The notes: generated from the letters alone by a model not told the origin. A stretch of DNA of 64,000 nt from Mucilaginibacter arboris (GCF_009754915.1 NZ_WPIK01000018.1:1-64000); one strand, 5' to 3'; shown: positions 1 to 9,012, counted from the stretch's first letter. Numbers and translations: made by a program.

Positions 1-69
1 TCTTTATATTTTAAATCTTTTCAAACCTAAAAACCAAAATACATGCCAAAAGAAAACAAACAATCTGCT

Positions 70-115
70 ATTCCGAATTTGTAATCCGGTGTTTTGAACT
101 TTAGATTTTTAATCC
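70..115 (+). repeat. Hairpin repeat family C, copy 1
   Basis: The stretch reads CCGAATTTGTAATCCGG followed by TGTTTTGAAC and TTTAGATTTTTAATC. A closely similar block recurs at 2801-2852 with a better stem. Each copy lies next to a copy of the TTTTTA-N5-TAAAAGAAGCAT element. Nothing coding is visible in the first 244 bases. Confidence 0.6.
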
Positions 116-135
116 CACCATAAAACAAAATCCTA

Positions 136-162
136 TTTTTACCCGGTAGGTAAAAGAAGCAT
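136..162 (+). repeat. Short dispersed element copy (GTAAAAGAAGCAT)
   Basis: TTTTTACCCGG, then a four-base insertion, then TAAAAGAAGCAT. It ends about 83 bases upstream of the likely ATG of the threonine dehydrogenase gene. Confidence 0.8.
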
Positions 163-244
163 TCTAAGCGCCAGGCAATTCGTGCCACAACATCCGTAAT
201 TCCACTTCTTGTTTTTATCTTCGACTAAATTTTCATCCGACAAT

Positions 245-1204
245 ATGAATAAAGATAAAATCCTGATTATCGGCGCTAACGGACAAATCGGTACGGCCTT
301 GCTACCCAAATTACAGAAAATATACGGGGAAGGCCAGGTTATCGCTTCTGATTTACAGCCAGCTATTCATCCAACAGCTGTTTTTGAAATATTGGATGCC
401 AAGCAGTCGGATACCTTACAAAAGGTAATAAAGAAGCATGGCATTACACAGATCTATCATCTCGCCGCCGTTTTATCAGCCAAAGGCGAAAGCAATCCCT
501 TAAGTTCCTGGAACATTAACATGCAAACCTTGCTGAATGTACTGGAAGCTGCAAAAGAACTGCATTTAAAAAAGGTGTTTGTGCCGAGTTCTATTGCTGT
601 TTTTGGCAAAAGCGCGCCGCGCAGGTTTACGCCGCAAAACACCTATTTAGACCCGGCAACCGTTTATGGCATGAGCAAAGTTGCAGCCGAAAACTGGTGC
701 CAATATTACCACTCCCGCTATCAGGTTGATGTGCGCTCGCTGCGTTATCCCGGCGTCATCAGCTACCAATCGATACCTGGCGGCGGCACAACAGACTATG
801 CGGTAGAAATGTATCACAAAGCCGTAGCCGGCCAAAATTACGACTGCTACCTGCAGGAAGATGCCCGCTTGCCCATGATGTATATTGAAGATGCTTTGCG
901 CGCCACTACAGAACTGATGGAAGCGCCTGCCGGTCAGCTAAGCGTTAGAACTTCTTATAACCTGACCGGGATCAGCTTTACCCCTGCCGAGCTTTTTAAA
1001 AATATACAAGAACAGGTTCCTGCTTTTGATTGTACCTTTACCCCGGATTTCAGGCAGTCCATCGCTGAGTCATGGCCCGAATCTATTGATGATACCTTAG
1101 CCCGAAAAGACTGGAATTGGAAACCTGATTTCGACCTGGCACAAATCACAACCGAAATGATTGCCCATTTAACAAGGCAATATATTTCGCATGCAAACCA
1201 TTAA
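245..1204 (+). CDS. NAD-dependent epimerase-type L-threonine 3-dehydrogenase
   Basis: This is a short-chain dehydrogenase/epimerase-fold protein of about 319 residues. The N-terminus carries the NAD-binding GxxGxxG motif as GANGQIG, and the middle carries the catalytic YGMSK (YxxxK) motif. The epimerase-like threonine dehydrogenases oxidise L-threonine to 2-amino-3-ketobutyrate in the cytoplasm. The next gene on the same strand is 2-amino-3-ketobutyrate CoA ligase, which uses that product, so the substrate call rests on context as well as family. The frame opens at 209, but I chose the ATG at 245 because MNKDKILIIGANG fits the usual N-terminus. Other epimerase substrates cannot be excluded from sequence alone. 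Confidence 0.85.
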   Translation: MNKDKILIIGANGQIGTALLPKLQKIYGEGQVIASDLQPAIHPTAVFEILDAKQSDTLQKVIKKHGITQIYHLAAVLSAKGESNPLSSWNINMQTLLNVLEAAKELHLKKVFVPSSIAVFGKSAPRRFTPQNTYLDPATVYGMSKVAAENWCQYYHSRYQVDVRSLRYPGVISYQSIPGGGTTDYAVEMYHKAVAGQNYDCYLQEDARLPMMYIEDALRATTELMEAPAGQLSVRTSYNLTGISFTPAELFKNIQEQVPAFDCTFTPDFRQSIAESWPESIDDTLARKDWNWKPDFDLAQITTEMIAHLTRQYISHANH

Positions 1205-1258
1205 TACTTCTTTTACCGCTATAAAATCGCGATCCGGTTTTCAACTAAAATTCGAAGT

Positions 1259-1281
1259 TTTTTATGCCATAAAAGAAGCAT
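1259..1281 (+). repeat. Short dispersed element copy
   Basis: TTTTTA-TGCCA-TAAAAGAAGCAT, a full match, in the gap between the threonine dehydrogenase and kbl, about 95 bases before the kbl start. Confidence 0.85.
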
Positions 1282-1375
1282 TGATTGGATATAAAATATT
1301 AGAACGGAACGGGTTTTATAACGGCAAGAATGAAGTTTTCAGCATCAATTCAAAGAACATAAATCAAAATTTAAG

Positions 1376-2566
1376 ATGTATCAAACATTAAAACAGGCAT
1401 TAGAAAAAGAACTTGCCGAAATTGAAAAAGCAGGTTTATATAAAAAGGAAAGGATCATCACATCGCCGCAGGGTGCCGACATTACGGTGCAGGGCGGCAG
1501 GCAGGTGATTAATTTTTGTGCCAATAATTACCTCGGCCTGTCTTCGCACCCAGAGGTGATCGAGGCTGCAAAACAAGCAGTTGACAAACATGGTTACGGC
1601 ATGGCTTCTGTGCGTTTTATTTGCGGTACACAGGATATCCACAAGGAACTCGAAAAAAAACTGTCGGCTTTTTTAGGTACTGAAGATACCATTTTATATG
1701 CAGCCGCTTTTGATGCCAACGGCGGCGTATTTGAACCTTTGTTTAATGAGCAGGACGCGATTATTTCGGACGAACTGAACCATGCTTCAATTATTGACGG
1801 CGTACGGTTGTGTAAGGCCCAGCGTTATCGTTACAAGCACGATGATATGGCCGACCTGGAAGAAAAACTGAAAGCCACGCAGAATTTAAGGCATCGTATT
1901 ATTGTTACCGACGGTGCGTTTTCGATGGATGGCACCATCGCCCAGCTGGATAAAATATGCGACCTGGCCGGTCAATACCAGGCCTTAGTGATGATCGATG
2001 ACAGCCATTGCTCTGGTTTTATGGGTAAAACGGGCAGGGGAACGCACGAATACCGCAACGTGATGGGCCGCATTGATATTATTACCGGCACTTTAGGTAA
2101 AGCATTGGGTGGCGCCTCGGGCGGTTTTACGTCCGGGCACAAGGAGATTATTGATCTGTTGCGCCAGCGTTCCAGGCCTTATCTTTTCTCTAATACACTT
2201 GCCCCGGCCATTACCGGCGCTTCCATCAAAGTATTGGATATGCTGAGTGAAACAACCGAACTTAGAGACAAGCTGGAAAACAACACGAAATATTTTAGGG
2301 AGAAGATGACTGCCGCAGGGTTTGACATTAAACCGGGCATACACCCGATCGTGCCGGTAATGCTGTACGATGCAAAGCTTGCACAGGATTTTGCAGCCCG
2401 GATGCTGGAAGAAGGTATTTATGTGATCGGTTTTTATTACCCGGTAGTTCCGCAGGGAAAAGCACGGATACGCGTACAGATATCCGCAGCACATGATACC
2501 GAACATTTAGATAAAGCCATTGCCGCATTTACCAAAGTTGGCAAAGCATTAAAGGTGATTGAATGA
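1376..2566 (+). CDS. kbl: Glycine C-acetyltransferase (2-amino-3-ketobutyrate CoA ligase)
   Basis: This is a 396-residue PLP-dependent alpha-oxoamine synthase that cleaves 2-amino-3-ketobutyrate with CoA to glycine and acetyl-CoA. Visible signatures are [16 protein letters not shown] near the N-terminus, [10 protein letters not shown] in the PLP-binding region, and the PLP-lysine context [14 protein letters not shown]. Length is normal for the family (about 395). It lies 171 bases downstream of the epimerase-type threonine dehydrogenase, and together they form the two-step threonine-to-glycine route. The ATG at 1376 gives [20 protein letters not shown], which matches the family start. Confidence 0.95.
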   Translation: MYQTLKQALEKELAEIEKAGLYKKERIITSPQGADITVQGGRQVINFCANNYLGLSSHPEVIEAAKQAVDKHGYGMASVRFICGTQDIHKELEKKLSAFLGTEDTILYAAAFDANGGVFEPLFNEQDAIISDELNHASIIDGVRLCKAQRYRYKHDDMADLEEKLKATQNLRHRIIVTDGAFSMDGTIAQLDKICDLAGQYQALVMIDDSHCSGFMGKTGRGTHEYRNVMGRIDIITGTLGKALGGASGGFTSGHKEIIDLLRQRSRPYLFSNTLAPAITGASIKVLDMLSETTELRDKLENNTKYFREKMTAAGFDIKPGIHPIVPVMLYDAKLAQDFAARMLEEGIYVIGFYYPVVPQGKARIRVQISAAHDTEHLDKAIAAFTKVGKALKVIE

Positions 2567-2676
2567 TAAGCAATAATAATTTTTGAATTGTCTTTTTAAA
2601 ACTTAATACTTAAATTGGATTGATAAGAGTTTGGCTTGATCTTGTAAATCCAATTTAAAACTTACAGGAATTTTTG

Positions 2677-2700
2677 ATACTTCTTTTATGCCCTAAAAAT
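2677..2700 (-). repeat. Short dispersed element copy, ATAC variant
   Basis: ATACTTCTTTTA-TGCCC-TAAAAAT on the plus strand, i.e. the element in reverse orientation. Confidence 0.75.
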
Positions 2701-2765
2701 GTTGTTGCTTTTTGTCTTTTATAGATTACAATTCCAAGCCAATAGTATAAAAAATACGATGCCAA

Positions 2766-2788
2766 TTTTTACCTGATAAAAGAAGCAT
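2766..2788 (+). repeat. Short dispersed element copy
   Basis: TTTTTA-CCTGA-TAAAAGAAGCAT, a full match, 113 bases upstream of the DUF1810 gene. Confidence 0.85.
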
Positions 2789-2800
2789 CAGCAACTTGTT

Positions 2801-2852
2801 AGTCCGGATTTGCAATCCGGTGCTTTTGAGCTAAAGATTTTTAATCTCATTA
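2801..2852 (+). repeat. Hairpin repeat family C, copy 2
   Basis: A perfect hairpin CCGGATT-TGC-AATCCGG at 2804-2820, followed by TGCTTTTGAGC and AAAGATTTTTAATC. It is homologous to the block at 70-115. Confidence 0.7.
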
Positions 2853-2901
2853 TAAGCTATATATCCATTTTAATATTACTTAAAGTAGAATCAAAACCAG
2901 T

Positions 2902-3333
2902 ATGCCTAAAGAAACCAGCCTGAAAAGATTTATTGATGCGCAACAAACCGATTATCAAACGGCCTTAACAGAAATTAAAAATGGCCGTAAACGAAGCCAT
3001 TGGATGTGGTATATTTTTCCGCAGATACAAGGTTTAGGTTTTAGCGAAACTTCAAGGTTTTATGCGATAAAAGATGTAGCCGAAGCGGAAGAATTTTTAA
3101 AACATCCGGTTTTAGGAGATAGGTTAATTAGCATTTCCAAAGAATTACTTAAACTTAATACTAACAATGCAAGCCAAATATTCGGGAGCCCGGATGACCT
3201 GAAATTAAAATCCTGCATGACCTTGTTTGCTTCTTTACAAAGCACCAATCCGGTTTTTCAGGCCGTTTTAGAGAAATTTTTTAACGGGTCGAAGGACCAT
3301 AAAACCCTGCAGATAACTTCAGGTAACAAGTGA
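2902..3333 (+). CDS. DUF1810 family protein
   Basis: This 143-residue protein is recognisable as DUF1810 from its N-terminal RFIDAQQTDYQTALTEIKNGRK and the strongly conserved HWMWYIFPQIQGLG block at about residues 33-46. The family is soluble and all-alpha with no established biochemical role. Length is close to the usual 140. It stands alone between repeat-bearing gaps and appears to have its own transcription unit. The ATG at 2902 is the only sensible start. The family assignment is firm; the function is unknown. Confidence 0.85.
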   Translation: MPKETSLKRFIDAQQTDYQTALTEIKNGRKRSHWMWYIFPQIQGLGFSETSRFYAIKDVAEAEEFLKHPVLGDRLISISKELLKLNTNNASQIFGSPDDLKLKSCMTLFASLQSTNPVFQAVLEKFFNGSKDHKTLQITSGNK

Positions 3334-3432
3334 ATATATTTTTACTGAAATTAGCTTTCGTAAACAGAAAGAAAAGCACCAAAGGATTTGTTTGAATTAG
3401 GATTTTTAACCATCCCTCAAATACAACACACA

Positions 3433-3455
3433 TTTTAACCCGGTAAAAGAAGCAT
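3433..3455 (+). repeat. Short dispersed element copy
   Basis: TTTTAACCCGGTAAAAGAAGCAT, about 100 bases upstream of the Wzi-like gene. Confidence 0.8.
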
Positions 3456-3553
3456 TTTAAATACCATTTTTATGCGTAAAAATGCCCATAAAAAATAGTA
3501 TTTTGCTGCAATTAAAAATGTATGTTTTTGCATAAAAGCATTTCCCATCTAAT

Positions 3554-4996
3554 ATGAAGATACTTCTACCTTTTTTTCTTTTTGTTTCAATTGCAGCTAA
3601 TAGCTATTGCCAGTTGCTGGATTCTTTACAGGTAAAGGCAGGTTCTATCGGTACAGTTGCAACAAAAGGTTATCAGCCTTTATGGCTGGTGTCTAACCGT
3701 TGGGGAGCTATTACCAATCAGCAATACGATGCTTCAACTTATGTTGGGTTTACCAACACCAATTGGATTGGTAAAAAACAAAATGACCTTTATGTAAAAT
3801 ACGGGATCAATGTAATTAACAACAACCATTTCCAGGATGTGATTTTTCAGGAAGGCTATATCAAAGCAGGTTTTAAAAAACTTGAAATAAGATACGGGCG
3901 TTTCAAGGATATTCCGGGAGAATCAGATAAAGAGCTTTCCAGCGGCTCATTAGGCGTTAGCGGCAATGCACTGCCTATTCCCAAATTAAGCATTGCCTTG
4001 ACTGATTATGTAGATGTGCCTTTTACAAACGGCTGGTTACAAATAAAAGGGCAGCTGAGCCACGGCTGGCTGGGCAACAACCGTTATTTGAATTCTTATT
4101 ATCACGAAAAAACCTTGTACCTGCGGGCTGGTAAAAAAAAGTTTAAGTTTTTTGTGGGCGCACAGCATTACGCAGAATGGGGCGGCCGGAGAGACAGCAT
4201 CCAGTTAGACCGGTCTTTTAAGGGATTTACGAATGTGCTTTTCTTCCGCAGTAATGTTAATGATGGTTCTGGCATCGACCCGCAAAGTATTCTTACTTAC
4301 GGGAATTACTATGCCGGCGACCAGCGCGGCGTAATTGAATTGGGGTTTGATTTAGAAACTAATAACAACATCATCCATTTTTATCACCAGACGCCTTTCG
4401 ATGGGCCCTGGGGTGTGGATATAAGAAATATAGATAATCTCTCTGGTATCAGCATCGTTCCTAAAAAAGAAAATGCAGTGCTTAAAAAACTACTGGTTGA
4501 GTTTATATACACCAAACAGGCCGAGAATTACGCCCCGCAGCAGCAGCGCCAGGCTTATTATAACAACGGGTATTACAAAACAGGCTGGGAATATGATAAC
4601 CGGATAATTGGCACACCGCTGTTCATCAACCGGTACAGGGCGCAGTTCTATCCTTATTTTCAGCAAAGAGGTATTGCGCCTTTTAATTGGAACAGCAGCA
4701 ACATCCCGGGTAATTCCAATATCATTTACAACCAAATTATCGGTGGCAATATTGGTTTGCTGCTTCAGTTTAATGATAAGTTAGGGGGCAAAACAATGGT
4801 TACTTATACCAACGGAAAGTACCAGAACAGCGGTGCGGGGCTGGGCCAGCTTTATACTCTACAGGAATTGTATTACAGCGTTTCCAACAATTTAAAGCTT
4901 TCAGCAGGATTTGCATTGGATGCCGGTGATTTTACCAATAATTTCGGAGGATTGGTAGGTGTACACTGGCAATTTAGAGATTTTGGAAGGGATTAA
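3554..4996 (+). CDS. Capsule assembly Wzi family-like outer membrane protein
   Basis: This is a 480-residue protein with a cleavable signal peptide (MKILLPFFLFVSIAANSYCQ). The rest is rich in alternating aromatic and polar residues and in N, Y and G, as in an outer-membrane beta-barrel, and it ends in an aromatic-rich strand (GVHWQFRDFGRD). The order of motifs (NRWGAI near the N-terminus, SHGWLGNNRYLNSYYHEKTLYLR in the middle) resembles Bacteroidetes Wzi-family proteins, which are implicated in retaining or assembling surface polysaccharide. No capsule genes are adjacent, so a link to capsule here is inference. A generic barrel protein is the alternative. Confidence 0.65.
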   Translation: MKILLPFFLFVSIAANSYCQLLDSLQVKAGSIGTVATKGYQPLWLVSNRWGAITNQQYDASTYVGFTNTNWIGKKQNDLYVKYGINVINNNHFQDVIFQEGYIKAGFKKLEIRYGRFKDIPGESDKELSSGSLGVSGNALPIPKLSIALTDYVDVPFTNGWLQIKGQLSHGWLGNNRYLNSYYHEKTLYLRAGKKKFKFFVGAQHYAEWGGRRDSIQLDRSFKGFTNVLFFRSNVNDGSGIDPQSILTYGNYYAGDQRGVIELGFDLETNNNIIHFYHQTPFDGPWGVDIRNIDNLSGISIVPKKENAVLKKLLVEFIYTKQAENYAPQQQRQAYYNNGYYKTGWEYDNRIIGTPLFINRYRAQFYPYFQQRGIAPFNWNSSNIPGNSNIIYNQIIGGNIGLLLQFNDKLGGKTMVTYTNGKYQNSGAGLGQLYTLQELYYSVSNNLKLSAGFALDAGDFTNNFGGLVGVHWQFRDFGRD

Positions 4997-5046
4997 AAAT
5001 CAGGTTTAAAACTTGCCAAAAACAAGCCAGTAGTCAACCTTCTAAA

Positions 5047-5069
5047 TTTTTACTTTGTAAAAGAAGCAT
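5047..5069 (+). repeat. Short dispersed element copy
   Basis: TTTTTA-CTTTG-TAAAAGAAGCAT, a full match, 66 bases upstream of the thioesterase start. Confidence 0.85.
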
Positions 5070-5134
5070 CATAAACGCAGCTTCGCTATCAGGGCTAATA
5101 TTTTTCGGTCATATTTGCTGTTTATTCAAAGAGC

Positions 5135-5551
5135 ATGAATATTCCTTACAGCATTTTCGAAACAGATTTTAAGGTAAGGCCAGACGATATCGATATGTTT
5201 CAGCACGTGCACAACAGCAAATATTTCGATTATGTACTGGCTGCCCGTTACGACCAGATGGAGCGTTTTTACGGAATGCCGATGGAAGAATTTATGAGCC
5301 AGGGTTACGGCTGGGTAGTGCGCACGGCTTATGTAGATTATAAACGTGCTTTAACCATGAGCGATGAATTTACGGTTCGTACCGGCATCGAAAGTTTTGC
5401 CGATAAAGGCTGCCGCGTGCAATTTGAGATCATCAACAAAAAAACAAAAAAGGTTTGCTGCGATGGCTGGTTCGATTACACTTTAATTGATACCAAAACC
5501 GGCCGGGGCGTAAAAGTGAGCGAAGAGATGGTTGCGAGATATACGATTTGA
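5135..5551 (+). CDS. Acyl-CoA thioesterase, 4HBT/YbgC-FadM hotdog family
   Basis: This 138-residue single-domain hotdog-fold protein has the 4HBT signature PDDIDMFQHVHNSKYFDYVLAARYDQM at residues 16-42, with the Asp and His-Asn positions typical of YbgC/FadM-type thioesterases. These cytoplasmic enzymes hydrolyse acyl-CoA or related thioesters; the chain length preferred cannot be read from sequence. It converges on ddl with an 81-base gap filled by GC-rich repeats. A second member of the family lies at 9013-9420 in the mltG operon; the two differ clearly in sequence and are not a recent duplication. Confidence 0.85.
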   Translation: MNIPYSIFETDFKVRPDDIDMFQHVHNSKYFDYVLAARYDQMERFYGMPMEEFMSQGYGWVVRTAYVDYKRALTMSDEFTVRTGIESFADKGCRVQFEIINKKTKKVCCDGWFDYTLIDTKTGRGVKVSEEMVARYTI

Positions 5552-5554
5552 GGA

Positions 5555-5655
5555 AAGAGCGGGGTGAGATGAGCGGAGAGTGCAAATCTTGCTGCGCTTC
5601 TGATGGTACGCTCCCCGCTCCTTTCGGCAATTTTACTTCGCTCCCCGCTCCTTCA
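5555..5655. repeat. GAGCGGGG / CGCTCCCCGCTCC repeat cluster
   Basis: The gap between two convergent genes carries GAGCGGGGTGAGATGAGCGG, then two direct copies of CGCTCCCCGCTCCTT at 5609-5623 and 5639-5653. The second copy lies inside the 3' end of ddl. Similar vocabulary (TTCTCCGCTCCTTGCTCC) appears inside lysA near 30411. Confidence 0.6.
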
Positions 5656-6637
5656 ACCCTTCTTCTATCAATCTCCCATAAAATTCGCCAAGGTTCATTC
5701 CTGCTGCGCGGACCTGCTGAGGGATTAAGCTGTTTGCCGATTGGCCCGGCGTGGTGTTGATCTCGATAAAATAAAAATCATCCGTTTCTTCCTGCAAAAT
5801 AAAATCAATACGCGTCATGCCTTTACAGTTTAAAACGCGGTATGCTTCTTTTACAATACTTTTTATGCGTGTGTTTTGGGCTTCGCTTAAATCTGCCGGT
5901 GTAATTTCTTGTGATACGCCTGGCGTATATTTCGCTTCGTAATCAAAAAATTCTTTAGAGCTGATAATTTCTGTTGCCGGCAAAACCATTATTTCTTCAT
6001 CAAACTTCACAATGCCGATGCTAAATTCGCGGCCTTTTATAAATTCTTCCACCAAAACCTGTTCGTCTTCTGCAAAAGCTTTTTCCAATGCTTCGGGCAA
6101 TGCTTCTTTTACGCTTACTTTTGACATGCCAACACTGCTTCCTCCATTATTGGGTTTGGTAAACAACGGAAACTTTAACTGCTGGATACGTTCTGGAACA
6201 GCTTCCTTTTGTCCGCGAAAAACCTGGACAGAACCTGCAACATGCAAACCCAGAATATCTTTTACAATTGCTTTGGTATAAGCTTTGTTCATGGTTAAAG
6301 CCGATGTTGCCGCATCACAATTATTATAAGGAATGCCGATCATATCAAAATAACCCTGCAATTTTCCGTCTTCGCCGGGCGTACCGTGAATGGTGATAAA
6401 AGCAGCATCAAACTTTATTTTTTCTCCGTTTAACGTCAGGCTGAAATCGTTTTTATCAACTTCAATATTTTCTCCCTCTGGGGATGTGTAAAACCAATTA
6501 TTCCGGTTTACCAAAATAGTATAAACCTGATATTTTTCCTTGTCTAAATTTGCAGCAATATTACGTGCGCTGTTGATAGATACTTCATATTCTCCGGTAT
6601 AACCTCCGGCCATCAGGGCAATGTTTCTGGCAGTCAT
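5633..6637 (-). CDS. ddl: D-alanine--D-alanine ligase
   Basis: This ATP-grasp ligase of about 334 residues joins two D-alanines for peptidoglycan precursors in the cytoplasm. Signatures are the N-terminal IALMAGGYTGEYEVS, the glycine-rich ATP loop TKPNNGGSSVGMSKV, and the metal-binding RIDFILQE ... FIEINTTPGQSANSLIPQ near the C-terminus. The frame opens at 6679, but the first residues (MLLLP) are encoded by the short dispersed element, so I chose the internal ATG at 6637 (MTARNIALMAGG). The last codons (KERGAK) are formed by a GC-rich repeat shared with the downstream gap, suggesting a repeat-derived C-terminus. The divergent neighbours are also cell-wall genes. Confidence 0.93.
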   Translation of the reverse strand: MTARNIALMAGGYTGEYEVSINSARNIAANLDKEKYQVYTILVNRNNWFYTSPEGENIEVDKNDFSLTLNGEKIKFDAAFITIHGTPGEDGKLQGYFDMIGIPYNNCDAATSALTMNKAYTKAIVKDILGLHVAGSVQVFRGQKEAVPERIQQLKFPLFTKPNNGGSSVGMSKVSVKEALPEALEKAFAEDEQVLVEEFIKGREFSIGIVKFDEEIMVLPATEIISSKEFFDYEAKYTPGVSQEITPADLSEAQNTRIKSIVKEAYRVLNCKGMTRIDFILQEETDDFYFIEINTTPGQSANSLIPQQVRAAGMNLGEFYGRLIEEGLKERGAK

Positions 6638-6665
6638 AAAGCCAAAGATAATTGAAAAAAGGATT

Positions 6666-6679
6666 GGTAAAAGAAGCAT
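6666..6679 (+). repeat. Short dispersed element, head half only
   Basis: GGTAAAAGAAGCAT without the TTTTTA arm, in the divergent gap between ddl and the PASTA gene. Read on the minus strand it creates a spurious ATG start for ddl. Confidence 0.65.
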
Positions 6680-6840
6680 CGGCAGGAATAGTTTTACCGG
6701 AATTTTTTGAATTTGAAAACGGAAATTTCCCGATCAGCAGTAATTGCCCGGAATTTTATGCAATGCACAAAATTTTAAGCAGTTTTGAGTATGTTTGAAA
6801 GAGTTAACAAAAATAATCGGATGCTTACAACAGCCTGTAA

Positions 6841-7626
6841 ATGAGTTCTTTTTTCGCCTACCTTAAAAGTAAAAGCTTTTTCCAAAACCTGCTGCTGGCA
6901 GCTTTAGCTGTATTATTTGTGGTATTAGCCGCTGTTTTCAGCTTAAATTATTACACCCGCCACGGTAGCGGTATCCCGGTCCCAAAACTTATCGGGATGC
7001 AGATTGACCATGCTTCTGCCCTGCTCGATCAGCAAGGGTTTCAATATAAAATTGACTCTGTTTACCTTCCGGATAAAGATCCTGGAACAGTTGTACAGCA
7101 AGACCCGGACCCGGCAACTAACGTAAAAGAAAACCGTACTATTTACTTAACGGTAATTACCAAACTCGCCCCAAATATCAATTTACCGGATCTGGAAAAT
7201 ATCACTTTCCGCGAAGCAATTGCTACCATTTCTAATTCGGGCCTGAAACTGGGCGATACCACTTACCGTTCTGATATTGCCCGCAACCGCGTGTTAGAAG
7301 TCCGTTTTGCAGGAGAAATAATTAAACCAGGCACAAAACTGCCAAAAGGATCGCGGATTGATTTGGTTCTGGGCGATGGAAAAGGCGCAAGCGAAGTTGA
7401 TATTCCAGATTTAACCAACCAGGAACTGGATGCAGCAAAATTTGTAATCAGCCAATCAGGTTTAACTTTAGGAACGGTTACTTACGAAGGCACCATTACT
7501 GATTCTACGAAAGTGGTGGTTAAATCGCAAATGCCCATGCGCACTGATTCTACGGCTAAAACAAGCATCGGGACCCGGATCAACATAACCGTTACACAGG
7601 GATCAGCTACACCTGGAAATCCTTAA
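6841..7626 (+). CDS. Membrane-anchored PASTA-domain protein
   Basis: This 261-residue protein has one N-terminal transmembrane helix (about residues 18-38, LLLAALAVLFVVLAAVFSL). Three PASTA repeats follow: VPKLIGMQIDHASALLDQQGF, LPDLENITFREAIATISNSG and IPDLTNQELDAAKFVISQSG, each with the Vx(5)ExA-type helix. PASTA domains bind peptidoglycan or muropeptides outside the membrane. No kinase or transpeptidase domain is present. It heads a tight same-strand run with a rhodanese (2-base gap), mltG, a thioesterase and BrkB, and diverges from ddl, which points to a cell-wall role. Confidence 0.85.
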   Translation: MSSFFAYLKSKSFFQNLLLAALAVLFVVLAAVFSLNYYTRHGSGIPVPKLIGMQIDHASALLDQQGFQYKIDSVYLPDKDPGTVVQQDPDPATNVKENRTIYLTVITKLAPNINLPDLENITFREAIATISNSGLKLGDTTYRSDIARNRVLEVRFAGEIIKPGTKLPKGSRIDLVLGDGKGASEVDIPDLTNQELDAAKFVISQSGLTLGTVTYEGTITDSTKVVVKSQMPMRTDSTAKTSIGTRINITVTQGSATPGNP

Positions 7627-7628
7627 TA

Positions 7629-7934
7629 ATGAAAGTTAAAGATATACAGGCAGATGAATTGCTTGACCGATTGCAAAAGGGTGAGCAACTGAATTTGTTG
7701 GATGTACGGGAACCTGTCGAATTTTCAGCACATAATATCGGCGGGACAAATATTCCGTTAAGTAAACTTGAAACTGCCCTAAATAAGCTGGGTTATCATC
7801 AAAACGAAGAAATTATTGTTATTTGTAAAATGGGTTTGCGCAGCGAAACCGGTCAGCATATTTTACAGCAGCACGGCTTTAAAAATGTGCGGAACCTGGA
7901 AGGCGGCCTGTTAGCTTTGTACAAAATCCGTTAA
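7629..7934 (+). CDS. Single-domain rhodanese-like sulfurtransferase
   Basis: This 101-residue protein is one rhodanese domain: LLDVREPVEFSAHNIGGTNIP at about residues 22-42, then the active-site loop VICKMGLRSETG, which contains the catalytic Cys and the Arg that follows it. Such domains carry sulfur as a Cys persulfide or act in redox signalling. The start lies two bases after the PASTA gene stop, implying co-transcription. The specific sulfur acceptor is not evident. Confidence 0.88.
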   Translation: MKVKDIQADELLDRLQKGEQLNLLDVREPVEFSAHNIGGTNIPLSKLETALNKLGYHQNEEIIVICKMGLRSETGQHILQQHGFKNVRNLEGGLLALYKIR

Positions 7935-7946
7935 ATATATTCTGAC

Positions 7947-9011
7947 ATGTCCGAACAAAATAACCAGAAACCACATCTTCTTAAAAAGTTTTTGATTGCA
8001 CTTGGCATCCTGCTGTTGCTATTGCTGGCTTTTACCGGCTTTAATTATTACTTTAAATATTACGGGCCAAACGTAACCGATAACCAGGAATATTTATATA
8101 TTCATACAGGTTCTAATTTTAATGACGTTTTAAAAACTATTGAAAACGAAGGCATTGTAAAAGATACAACTTCTTTTATGCAGGTTGCCTACAGTATGAA
8201 GTATGAAAACCGCGTAAAACCTGGTAAATACCGCCTGTACAAAGGCATGGGCAATAAAAAATTCATCCGGATGCTGTTTTTGGGCGAACAGGAACCTGTT
8301 GATTTAGCCTTTCATTCTTCCAGCAGATTAAGGCTAAAATCTCAGTTTGCCGGATATGTTGCTAAAAAAATAGAACCTGACTCTGCTTCGCTCCTTGCTT
8401 TGCTGGATTCAACCAGTTATTTAACAAAATATGGTTTTACGCCCGATAACGTATATACCATGTTTTTGCCAAACACCTATAAAATGTTCTGGAATACTTC
8501 TGCCGAAAAGTTTTTCAACAGGATGAATGAGGAGTACCAAAAATTCTGGACACCGGAGCGAAAAGAAAAAGCCAAGGCGGCCGGATTAACGCCGATACAG
8601 GTAAGCATTCTGGCTTCGATTGTTGATGCGGAAGCTTTGCACGATGATGAAATGCCAACCATTGCAGGCTTATATCTTAACCGTTTAAACCGGGGCATGA
8701 AACTGGAAGCAGACCCAACTATAATTTTTGCTTTACAGGATTTTACAATAAGAAGGGTGCTTAATAAATATCTGACTTTCAATTCTCCTTATAATACTTA
8801 TTTAAATGTTGGTTTGCCTCCAGGCCCAATCATGATGCCTTCTGTTAATGCGGTTAATGCCGTTTTAAATTACAAAAAGCATAATTACATTTACATGTGC
8901 GCAAAAGAAGATTTTTCCGGCTATCATAATTTTGCTACCAACATGGCAGACCATTTAGTAAATGCACGTAAATTTCAGCAGGCGCTAAACCAAAGAAACA
9001 TCAAACGCTGA
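7947..9011 (+). CDS. mltG: Endolytic transglycosylase MltG
   Basis: This 354-residue inner-membrane protein cleaves nascent peptidoglycan strands. A single N-terminal transmembrane segment lies at about residues 13-32 (FLIALGILLLLLLAFTGF). A LysM-like region follows, and the YceG catalytic domain includes LEADPTIIFAL and GLPPGPIMMPSVNAVNAVLN. The family signature SIVEKE reads SIVDAEA here; the second Glu is kept and the first is replaced by Asp. It follows the rhodanese gene by 12 bases and precedes the thioesterase gene by one base, so the run is an operon. Length is normal. Confidence 0.93.
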   Translation: MSEQNNQKPHLLKKFLIALGILLLLLLAFTGFNYYFKYYGPNVTDNQEYLYIHTGSNFNDVLKTIENEGIVKDTTSFMQVAYSMKYENRVKPGKYRLYKGMGNKKFIRMLFLGEQEPVDLAFHSSSRLRLKSQFAGYVAKKIEPDSASLLALLDSTSYLTKYGFTPDNVYTMFLPNTYKMFWNTSAEKFFNRMNEEYQKFWTPERKEKAKAAGLTPIQVSILASIVDAEALHDDEMPTIAGLYLNRLNRGMKLEADPTIIFALQDFTIRRVLNKYLTFNSPYNTYLNVGLPPGPIMMPSVNAVNAVLNYKKHNYIYMCAKEDFSGYHNFATNMADHLVNARKFQQALNQRNIKR

Positions 9012-9012
9012 T

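Larger units (their letters stand above)
2567..2901. other. Gene-free gap with repeats
   Basis: This 335-base gap after kbl contains no convincing gene. It holds two opposed copies of the short dispersed element (2677-2700 and 2766-2788) and one copy of hairpin family C (2801-2852). Confidence 0.6.

Noticed and set aside
136-162. Interpreting AAAAGAAGCATG as a Shine-Dalgarno plus start codon
   Set aside because: Copies occur in both orientations and mostly far from starts, and Bacteroidota make little use of Shine-Dalgarno sequences.
1191-1391. 66-codon plus-strand frame between the threonine dehydrogenase and kbl genes
   Set aside because: It overlaps both neighbours, has no recognisable domain, and its middle is translated from a dispersed-element copy.
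2093-2506. 137-codon minus-strand frame
   Set aside because: It is the antisense shadow of kbl, whose family signatures are unambiguous.
6638-6679. Upstream start of ddl at 6679
   Set aside because: The added residues come from the dispersed element and precede the conserved IALMAGG N-terminus; the ATG at 6637 fits the family.
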